Of a stretch of 64,000 nucleotides of DNA, positions 9,810 through 19,000 are shown one piece after another. Position 1 is the first letter of the stretch, and each line of letters opens with the position of its first letter. The stretch lies in contig JAEHOE010000062.1 in assembly GCA_016858145.1 (NCBI GenBank), positions 62,001 through 126,000 on the forward strand. Direction: 5' to 3'. The translations under genes and the position numbers were made by a program. The notes beneath the pieces are model-generated. The model made no database searches, was not told the origin of the DNA, and saw only the letters and a list, made by a program, of their open reading frames with translations. The DNA is from Edaphochlamys debaryana (Eukaryota; Chlorophyta; Chlorophyceae; Chlamydomonadales).

Positions 9810-12700
9810 CTACGCATGCACCCAGTGCCCAGCGCGTCCCTTCCCGATACCCCTCATCAGCTGCGCCCTCATGGTCGCATCCCGGAACACTAACAGCCAA
9901 GCTCCAGGCTTTCCGTTGACGTATCCACAGGTGTCTCCAGTGATGATGGCCAGCCGCTCGTCCTCCGTGAAGGTGTTGAGCAGGGCGGCCCATGCGCCCG
10001 GCGGGGCCGTGAGCATGCGCCGTGGGATGAAGGCCACGACTAGCGGCACCATGGCGACGGCCAGGGGCAGCCAGAAGGGCAGAAGCTCTGGGTGCGGAGC
10101 AGAGATGATGAGCCAGGACTCGCCGGGCGTGGCGAGGCGGCGGTAGGTCCCAGGTTGCAGGGGATCCAAGCGGGGCCAGCCCGGGGCCTCGGTGGCCCGG
10201 CCCCCGTTGGCGCAGACGGAGTAGCCTCTCGCGCGGAGCGCGTTGGCCAAGGTCTCATCGCCGGCGCACGGGTCCAGAATGACGGGCGATCGGCTCGCGT
10301 CCAGGTGGTCCAGCAGCAGGTTGAGCGCCTCCTCAGCGGGCGCCGGGTGCGGACCTGTGGGCAAGGACTCAGGCAGGCTGGAGGCCAGCCCGGGCGCGGA
10401 GCGTAGCTGCAGCAGTGCAGCAGCTCGGGCGCTTGGCGAGGACAGGTCCCAGGCGTCGGGCAGGACTAAGGGCGGAGCCCCAGGTGCCGTGATGAGGGCC
10501 GTGGCGGACGGTTGAGCGCATGCCTTGGCTGCTCGCAGAGTCAGGCGCTCCACGGTGCCGTCAGTGTAGCGCACCTCAATGGGGCGAGAATGCGGTTCGT
10601 CCGACGTGTAGTGCAGGGTGCCCCTACGGTTCACGAAGGTGTTGGTCGCGGGGTCTCGGACCTTGCGGGAGCAGGGAATGCCCTCCAGCGCCTTGGCGTC
10701 GTTGAGCCGGCGGCGCGCTTGAGCGGAGGGAAAGATCTGCGGTTGTGGTGCCTCGCGAGGTACGGGGGCAGGCAGCTGATCAATTGTTGCCGGTGTCACG
10801 CCGCGGGCATGGCAGTCGGGGCAAGTCCAGGTGCCGCGGGGCACACGCTGGAGCGGGGGTCGAAGGCAGTACAGGTGCCAGCCGGTGCCGCACCCGTCGC
10901 ACATGACCATCTTGGACTCGTCACCTGGGAAGGCACAGATCTCGCAGGGCAGGTCCAGCGGCGGTACTGCGATGCGGGGATCGACGATTGGGTCCAGGTC
11001 TTGGAGGTGGCAGGGGGCAAGGTTGCTCACGTGCTCCTTGCGGATGGTGCCGTCGCGGCCCATCAGCTCGGCAACTCCCTCTGGGCTCACGGCCACGATG
11101 CAGAGCACGGTGTCGCGGACGGGCAGTTGGAGCGTGTTGTTCTGGTTGCGTAGGATGACGTAGACGTAGTCACCCACGTTGAATTTAGTAAAGCGGGGCT
11201 TGTAGCCGCCAGCTCGCACGCGGGCGTAGTTGTGGCGGTCTCGCCACTGGTGGCGCGTCAACAGGTTCTGGCCGTTGAAGGGCGCGGCCTGTTGCACGTT
11301 GTGTGAGCGCAGCATGACGAGTTGGTCTGCCCGTTGCGGGTCGGCATCAGGGTCGATCGCCTCTGCCCACAGCTCGGCGGCGCCGTGGGGCACAGCAGGC
11401 GGTGCGCCGTACATGAGCTCAAACGGGGACTTGCCGGTGGACTTCTGAGGGGAGCAGCGGTAGCCCATCAGGACCCAAGGCAGGTACTCGTCCCAGCGCT
11501 CGGTGGAGGCGTACTGAGCGCAGTACTTGCGCAGAGAGCGTTTGCAGACCTGCACGACCCTTTCTGCAGCGCCGTTGGCCTGCGGGTGGTTGGGCGACAT
11601 GTGACGATGGTCGATGAAGCATTGCTCGAGCAGGGCGGCAAAGGCGCCTTGGAACTCGGAGCTGCCGTCGGTCACGACTTCCGTGGGCGCCGAGAACGGG
11701 CGGGCTAGGACGTTGGCTAGGAAGGCGTTGGCCACCTCCTCAGAGCCCTTGGAGCGGAGCGGGATCATCTCCACGTGCTTGGTCCAAGCCTCAACGCAGA
11801 CCATGACGTACTCGTAGCCGGAGCTCGTGCGCGTGAGGGGCCCAGCCAGGTCCACGTGCCAGCGGAAGAAGGGCCCGCGGATTGGCAGAGGGTGCAGTTC
11901 GGGTGGAGTGACGTTGCCGACAATGTTGGCGCGATTGCACAGGGGGCAGCGCTGAACCACATACTCGACATCCCTGGACATGCCTTGCCACCAGTAGCCG
12001 TTCTGGACCAGGCACAGGGTGCGGCGAGCTCCCCAGTGCCCCAGGCGGTGGTGGGCCTCCTGGATGATGGCTTGGCGGCGCTCCGGTGGAGGTACCTCGC
12101 GCATGGTGCTATTAGGCATGCGGCGGTACAGGCGGTTGCTCCGGTCGTCAAAACGGTAGTTGATGGCGCGACGCGCCACCCGTCTAGCCGCTTCTCCGAC
12201 AATGCCGGCGGGGCAGGTGCCCTGGGCGAGGTAGTGGAGCAGTTGCTTGTCCTCCCAAGGGTCGCAGTAGCGGGACTCCTGGGCGTCGGCGACGGCCGAG
12301 ACCAGGGCGGAGGTCCAGTGCTCGTTGGATTGGTGGTGCTGCAGCGCGGCGGTGACCAGGGCTGCAGGCTGCGCCGCTGTGTTGTCTTCAATCTCCCTAC
12401 CCCCCCCCAGCGGAGCAGCCGGTGGCGCCTGCTGAGGTGGCATGCGAGCCATGTGGTGCGGGGTGAGGAAAGCGCGTTGAAGGGCTTGTGCGCAGAGAAA
12501 GAGGCGTGCAGCCACTGGGGTCTGCAGGCCTTGCTGCAGGGCGTCGATGGCGGAGGGCACGGTGAGGGTGCCGTCGTTTCGCCGCTCCAGCAGCGAGGCG
12601 GGCTCCAGGGCGGCTATCTCTTCTGGCAGCAGAGGCGACGGCGCGGCCGAGGCGGTGGAGGTTAGCTGTACAGTGGCGAGGTTGGCCCTCGGCCACTCGG
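9810..12700 (-). CDS. Retrotransposon integrase with PHD finger and methyltransferase-like C-terminus
   Basis: The frame is open from about 12700. The first ATG-type start is at 12560, giving 916 residues to the stop at 9810. Domains from residue 1 of that start are as follows. An HHCC zinc domain lies at ~168-210 (HHRLGHWG ... CPLCNRAN). The DDE catalytic core follows (WHVDLAGPL, VVTDGSSEF, then E in NGAAERVVQ, with 34 residues between the second D and E). A C4HC3 PHD finger lies at ~540-585 (CEICAFPGDES, CDGCGTGWHLYC, WTCPDC). A segment at ~755-916 resembles a SAM-dependent methyltransferase (ILDPCAGDETLANALRARGY; an SAPH motif where active N6-adenine enzymes have NPPY/F). The integrase inserts the cDNA; the PHD finger presumably targets chromatin. 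The N-terminus continues the RT frame upstream after an indel near 12700. Confidence 0.85.
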
Positions 12701-14357
12701 CGGGGGCGCGGCGGCAGGAGCAAGGTTGCTCGGAGGGCGTCTCGGGCCTCGCGCACGATGCGGTTGGCGGTGAGGTTGGCCTGTCGGGTCAGGAGCTGAG
12801 CCGCAGTGCACTCGGGATCGGCGAAGCGCTCGACGGGGTCAGAGGCCGTGCCGTTGCCGCCAGCGAGCCACTCGTCAGGAGAGGGAGCGAGGGCGGAGCC
12901 CTGTCCCGTGACGGTGGCCAGCAGGGAGTACTCCTCGCGAGCGCGCAGCGCCAGGACTTGGACTGCAGACATGAGCGCCATGGGTTGCGCTGAGGGCGTG
13001 ACGGTCGGATACGGGACGAGCCAAGGCGGCGGCGGCTTGGCGTCGGAGTCCTCGTCCATGCGGGCTCCGGAGCCGTCAGCGCTCGAGGGCAGAGGCGAGC
13101 GGCTGAGGGTGTCAGCGTTATAGTGAAGCTGGCCTGGCCGATGGGCGACATCAAAGTCGTACTCTTGCATCAGGAGGGCCCAGCGAGCGTACTGCCCCAC
13201 TAGGTTTTGGTTCTCCATCAGCCAGAGCAGGGGCGCGTGGTCGGTGACCAAGATGAAGCGTGGCCCTATCAGGTACGGGCGCAGCATCTTCATTGCCCAG
13301 CAGGCAGCCAGCATCTCACCCTTGTAGGAGGTGTAGTTGCGCTCGTGCAGGTTGAGCGAGCCCGAGATGCAGGCAACCATGTACTCATGCCCCTCGTCAT
13401 CCAGTTGGCCCAGGACGGCGCTGATGCCTACGTTGGAGAAGTCAGTGTGCAGGATCAGTTGACGGTTGGGATCAGGTTTGCGGAGCAGCCGGTCGTTGGT
13501 CGAGAACTCGGCCTTGAGCTGGTCCAAGGCCTCCTGGTGGCGCGGCTGCCAGGTCTCGGGGCCCCACGCGACGCCCTTCTTGGTGAGCTCGTAGAGCGGG
13601 TTGGCGATGCAGGCGAAGTGGGGGATGTAACAACGATAGTAGTTGCAGAGGCCGAGCAGGGCTTGGAGCTCGGTCAGCGAGCGAGGGGGCTGGATGGCTT
13701 GGATTGCAGCGACCTTGGCCTGAACCGGGCGGAGCCCGTCAGCACTCACCATGTGGCCCAGGAACTCTATCTTGTCCGCCGCGACCACGGTCTTGTCGGG
13801 ATGCAGCTTAATGTTGATCTCGTCCAACATCGCGAGAAACCGTGCGAGATTCTGCTCGTGCTCCTCTGCCGTACGGCCGGTTACTGCGGCGTCATCGACA
13901 AAAAGGAACACGCAGTCCTGCAGGCCGTACTTCCGTACGTGGTGCGAAAGTACTCGCTGCCAAGCTGCCGTGGCGTTGACATCAACCGTTTGTACCGCCA
14001 GAGGGTGTTGTTCTACCAGAACGAGGTCTTGTCGTGATCCTCCTTGGCGAGCGGCAGTTGGTTGAACGCGGCGCGGCAGTCGCACTTAGTAATGAATTGC
14101 GCGCCCAGGATGCGATCGAACAGGTCTTCCGGCGCCGGCGGCTGGAAATAATCGCGCACGCTCGCTGCATTTATACGGCGTGCGTCCGCACAATAGCGGT
14201 ACTCGTTGGATTCGTACGAACCGTCAATTCCCTTCTTACGTGGCAGGGTTACATTCATCGCGTACTGCGTGGAGTTGGACGGCTCAATAATGTGGGCACC
14301 GTACAGCTCGCGGCACTTGGCATCCTCGACCAACCGCTCGGCAGCGAATGTCGTCAC
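12700..14357 (-). pseudogene. Reverse transcriptase / RNase H, broken
   Basis: RT starts at ~14357 in one frame (LYGAHIIEPSNSTQYAMN; CRAAFNQLPLAKEDHDKTSF). It hits TAG at 14013 where a Trp codon is expected. Homology then resumes in another frame from about 13990 (AAWQRVLSHHV; catalytic FVDD at ~13900; HPDKTVVAADKIEFLGHMV). RNase H follows (LILHTDFSNVGISAVLGQ near 13450; YTSYKGEMLAACWAMK; LVTDHAPL near 13240). A further frame change near 12700 leads into the integrase frame. Motifs required for polymerase and RNase H are present but split, so this copy should not make an active enzyme unless these are sequencing errors. Confidence 0.88.
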
Positions 14358-16069
14358 GGCGCTTCAAATATAGGATTGTTGTGCTTGAGTTTGAGTCTCA
14401 CTGGCCCCAACTCTCCTCTATAGCACCCAATGTCCTTCAGGCTTCGCGCAAACAAGTGATCGTACTTGTCAAACAACGCCCTCAGACCATCACGCTGTGC
14501 CTCGGTCATGTCGGGGCGTATGCATAAGGTATAGCCTGCCTCCTGCTTGACTAAAGTGGAGTCTTCGGGCGGTGCCCTAGCCCCGTCGGGAGTCGTCACA
14601 TTCGCAGGAGAAGGCCCAAGTGCAGCTACGTCAGGCGGCTCTGTCGGCGGAGCCGCAGGCCTCTCTACACTAGATGCGTTTGCAGGTGCTGTGCCCGCGA
14701 CAAAGGTGCTCGGTGGCTCTGCTAGAGGTGCCTCAGCCGAGGGCGTGCCCGCAGGCGGGGCCTGGGGCGGTGAGCGCCTCGCCGGCGGTGCCGGGTCACG
14801 CAGCTGGATGCGCCGCATGGCTTGCTCCAGCGGGGTGGTGGCGGGCGACTGCTCCAGCTGCGCCCAGCTCGGAGCCAGCCACTGCCCCCCCTGAGGGTAA
14901 GCCGGATGCGGAACGCAGTTGGGCGCCGCGTCTGACAGCCGCCAGCAGCCCAGGAAGACCAGCATTACGATGGCAAAGGTGAAGGCCTTGTAGGTGTTGC
15001 AGCGCCAGCGTGCTGGTGTCGCCGACTTGGTGTTGGCGTCGGGCAGTGCGTGCTTGCGCTTGGACACCTTGGCGCCCGCCGCGGCTGCCCAGCGCTCCGC
15101 CCGTTGCTGCAGGAACTGTCGCTTGACCAGGCTCAGGTACCGGCGACGCGCCTGCTCCATAGCGGCAAAGGCCTGCGCACGCAGCTCCTCCTGTCGGCGC
15201 AGCTCGCGCCTTGCTTGGCGGGCCAGCTTGCGGTTGATGCTGCGCGTGACGTGGCGCAGGATCATGCAGCCCAGCCTCCACTGCACGTGCTCCATCCAGT
15301 CATCCAGCTGCTCGTCCAGCTCCGCGTCGTCATCAGACTCCTCCTCACTGCTGGTCGAGTGCCAGTCCTCGTCCTCGGTGTCAGTGGTGTTGGCACCGAA
15401 GGTGTCGTACGGCTGCACGGGGCCGTAGACGGGGCTGGCCACGATCAGGCGCGCGATGGCCCTGGGGCAGTGCAGGAGGGGAACCCAGATGCCGAAGGTG
15501 GTGGCACCGTAAGCAACAGTGCGGGCACCAAGATCGCAGAGCAGGTGCAGGGCGCGAGCGAAGGACACGCCGTAGACGTCGTGGTCAATCAGGCCGCAGC
15601 TAGGGAGGGAGCCGGAGCCCTTGGCCTGCGACTCTGCACCGGCGGCGCCGGGAGCCGAGGACTCACCAGCCTCGAGGGGCTCCGCAGCAGGGCTGACACC
15701 GGCGGCGCCGGGGCCGTTGATGCTGCGCTTGGCGGGGGTGTTGGCCTTGACCCAGGAGGGCAGCTGGTGCGGAGTCGCACCGCACCTGCTGTGGGGCAGC
15801 CCCTCCTTCCTCCGTTCGCCGGCGGAGCCGGGGCAGGAGTTCTCGCTGGCGGAGGCGGGTTGCTCGTCCTGCGCGGTGGCGTCAGCGCAGGCCTCGGGCT
15901 TGGTCGCGAGCGGCGGGGCCGGCTCGAGCAGCTTTGAAGACGAGGCGAGCTCGGACTCGGGCTCAGGCTCGGACTCCACCCCCCCCCTGCTCGAGGCCGG
16001 GGCTGCCGTCAGGGCGCAGAAGCGGATGGCGTTGTCGGTGTACCGGTTGCAGAGCCAGAGCCGGGTGCG
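14354..16069 (-). CDS. Protease-RT spacer frame with membrane segment and coiled coil
   Basis: This frame continues directly in phase after the TGA at 16070 and stays open for ~570 codons. It has an acidic start (SEPEPESEL), a His/Cys-containing central block (SFARALHLLCDLGARTVAYG), an Arg/Glu-rich probable helix (RRELRRQEELRAQAFAAMEQ), and then a strongly hydrophobic segment (AFTFAIVMLVFLGCW) that could cross a membrane. The last ~60 residues are the usual pre-RT segment (MTEAQRDGLRALFDKYDHLF ... NNPIFEAP), and the frame breaks at 14354 before the RT core. It could be made by stop-codon readthrough or be an inactivated continuation of the upstream frame. The function of the spacer is unknown. 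Confidence 0.65.
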   Translation of the reverse strand, partial: RTRLWLCNRYTDNAIRFCALTAAPASSRGGVESEPEPESELASSSKLLEPAPPLATKPEACADATAQDEQPASASENSCPGSAGERRKEGLPHSRCGATPHQLPSWVKANTPAKRSINGPGAAGVSPAAEPLEAGESSAPGAAGAESQAKGSGSLPSCGLIDHDVYGVSFARALHLLCDLGARTVAYGATTFGIWVPLLHCPRAIARLIVASPVYGPVQPYDTFGANTTDTEDEDWHSTSSEEESDDDAELDEQLDDWMEHVQWRLGCMILRHVTRSINRKLARQARRELRRQEELRAQAFAAMEQARRRYLSLVKRQFLQQRAERWAAAAGAKVSKRKHALPDANTKSATPARWRCNTYKAFTFAIVMLVFLGCWRLSDAAPNCVPHPAYPQGGQWLAPSWAQLEQSPATTPLEQAMRRIQLRDPAPPARRSPPQAPPAGTPSAEAPLAEPPSTFVAGTAPANASSVERPAAPPTEPPDVAALGPSPANVTTPDGARAPPEDSTLVKQEAGYTLCIRPDMTEAQRDGLRALFDKYDHLFARSLKDIGCYRGELGPVRLKLKHNNPIFEAP

Positions 16070-19000
16070 TCAGGAGGCAACGTCATCGATGGGGTAGCTG
16101 AGCCAGCACTCGTCGCCGGAGGTGCCGATGCAGATGTTGGCCCTCAGCAGGGAGAGGAAGGGGCGCCCAAACACGATGCCGTAGGGCAGGTCTTCCTCGG
16201 GCAGGACGGGTGCCACGGGCACGTCCACCATGATTGCGGCGGGCTCATCTGGGGCGCCGTTGTGGGCCAGGGTGCCGTTGATGAACACGCGCACGTCGCG
16301 TGCCGTGCAGTTGGTGGTGTACTTAGCGTTCTTGGTGCCGCGCGCTCCAAAGATCCTGATGGTCTCGGTTTCGTGGTTGAGCCCGGGCACCCCGATGGGT
16401 CCTGTAGAGACGGGCATGTGGCCAAAGAGATCGCGACGCATGAGGCAGCTCGCCCCGGTGAGACCCATGTCGACGCTGTACGCTGCCGTCGTGATGTCGA
16501 ACCCATCGCACATGATCTCGATTTTGGGGAGGCCTTGGGACTCCCATCGGGCTCGCTCGTTGTCGCCAAACAGCAGACCGGTGCTCAGGTCGTTGCCGTC
16601 CCCGGGCGTGACATCGTCGCTGCACGAGGTGCCGTAGTAGCGGGTAGACGCCAGGGCGCAGACGGGAGGCGGTGGCCTTGGCTGAGCTACGGTGGCCTCG
16701 CGTTCTGCACCGCGCGGATACGGTGCCGCCATGGTGTCTTCACCGAAGACCACGTCTCCGACCAAGATGGCCGAAGGCCGGCGCCACATGTAGGCCTGCT
16801 GGCTGGCCGGCGGGGCTTGGAGTTCCAAACTGGGTTGCTCGGCCGGTTGCGGTGGCACCAGGGCATCGTGGACGGTCGAGGCAGGCAGCGGCGGCGGCAG
16901 GTAAGGGTACCGCGACACCAAAGTCGCAGTCAACTCCGGGGCCTTGGGGGCGAGTCTGACCCCCGCGGGACGCGGGCCTTGGTCCGCAGAAGCTGCCGCC
17001 TCCGGAGCTGCGGGCGGAGCCCGAGTCGCGGGAGTCGCGGTCGCTTGGCGCTTGGGCGAAGGCACTGCAGGCGAGGCCTGGACGCCAGCCTCGAGCGCTT
17101 CTCGGTTGCGCGCCTGGGCGTTGCCGCTGGGACCTGCCGCCGCGGCGTCGCGCTGGAGCGCCACCGAGGTCGAGGGCCCGGCGGCTGCGGCAGGGGGCGC
17201 CCCAGAGCGCCGGCTGCGCTCCTGGCGCGGCGGCGGTGGGGCAGGCTGAGGTGCCGGGAGCGGTCGCTGCTCCCGCCAACCGATGGCTTGCTCCTTGAAG
17301 GTGAGCCAGTCCCTGAGCTTGCGGCACCAGTCGATGTATGCACTGATGAAGTAGGTACTGGAGTGGACGTGGCGCTCACTCTGACGGTAGACAGAGACGT
17401 TGGGGTGATCTAGGTCAGGGCCCATGCGCGCCAGCACTTCCTCCGTCCACCGGCACTCGCGGCGGAGCTGCTTGTCGCCTCGGTCGTACGCCTTGGCCAG
17501 GGTAAGCGCAGGCAGGTCCTCGGGCCACGGTTGCAGATCGATTTCGTTGATGGGCTGGAGTAAGCCCTTGATGTCCAGGCTGCCGAGCGAGTCCTGCAGC
17601 TCCGGGGTCCACCGTAGCAGCGTGGGTCCGCCCAGCAAAGCGTGCAGCAGGCAGTAGTCCTGGCTGTGCCGTGACCAAGGTGGGTAGCGCAGCGGGCTGC
17701 CCAGCCGAGGGCCAGCCCCTTGGTAGTTCTCGTGACCGGGGAAGACGGCCAGATCTTGGTAAGCCTGCAGCTTGGTCGCTTCGCGCAGGCAGTTGCAGAG
17801 GGTGCAGGGGCGGCGCGAGCCTGAGAGCCGTCCAGGTGTCCCAGGGGATCGACTGCGGGATCTCTGCGGAGAGCCCGACGGTCTGCGGCCGCCAGCTCCA
17901 CCACTGCCGCTACGGCGGGGTTGGCGGTCGCCTGAACGCTCGCGCTCGTGGTCACGGCCTCGGCTCTCGGCGCCTCGGTCGCGGGAACGGGAGCGACCGC
18001 GGCTGGACTGGCGCCCCTCATCTTGGGATGAGGCGGGGCGCCGCGGGTGGTCGTGCGTGGCCAGGGACTGGATCTTGGGGCCTCCCTTCGGCGGAGCCGA
18101 GGCGGCCGACGTCGGCGCTTGGGTGTGTTGCGGTTCCACCTCCTCAAGTTGGGGCCCAGGCAGCTCTCCACGCGCGTCCGCCTCCGCCAGCTCCTCGTCC
18201 TCGTACTCGAGCATCTCCTCCTCGACCACCTCTTCTGCAGGGTCGACGCTGGTGGCGAAGGCCACGCTGGCGCCGTCAGTGGGGCTCCAGTCCCAAATGC
18301 GGATGCGGCGGTCGCTCAGCCCCAGCGAAGACGTCAGCGGTCGGGCGTAGTCGCTGGGATCGAACCGCATGGTGGGAATGTGCACGGAGACGGTCTTGAG
18401 CTGGGCCCTGGCCTCGTCCACCGGAGGTGGCGAGGGCGCAGAGGGCAGCAGGGCCGTGGCGCAGCAGGCGCGGAGCGAGGCTGCCACCTTCTCCAGCTCC
18501 GGCGGGGCCGGCACCAGCGCCACGTGGCCGTTGATGGTCTCGTCGCCCTGGTGCAGTCCGGAGCGGAAGCGGAGGTGCGGGCGCGGGTAGTAGTCGTACA
18601 GCATGCCGCACTGGTGAAAGAGCGGCCCGCCCCACAGCATGGTGAAGAGGCCAGCCGCCCAGTCGTCGGGGACGACCAGGAAGTCTCCGCAGACGCGCAG
18701 CTCGGACGCGGTGCTGGGCGTGATGACGTTCCACACGCGGGCGATGCCGAGGGGTCGGCTGCTCTGGCGCAGGGACTTGACGCCGGTGTTGCAGGGCTCC
18801 AGCTTGACGCCGAGGCTCTCGTACAGGCTCTGGATCATCAGGCCTACCGTGTTGCACATGGTGTCGGGACCGATGCCGGGCGGGAAGATCAGGGTGCCGT
18901 CGGCCTTGAGCAGGCCAGCACCGCGCTTGGGGTCGCTGTTGTCGACGTAGTGGAGGGAGCCGGCGAGCTCGCTGTTCAGGTACTGCTTGATCTCCTCCAT

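Noticed and set aside
13207..14037. 276-residue plus-strand frame
   Set aside because: It lies antisense to the RT/RNase H region, whose motifs are clear on the minus strand.
16070..16072. Selenocysteine TGA
   Set aside because: No selenoprotein family context or SECIS-like structure was recognised; readthrough or a lesion is simpler.
16262..17413. 383-residue plus-strand frame
   Set aside because: Antisense shadow of the gag-like polyprotein in GC-rich sequence.
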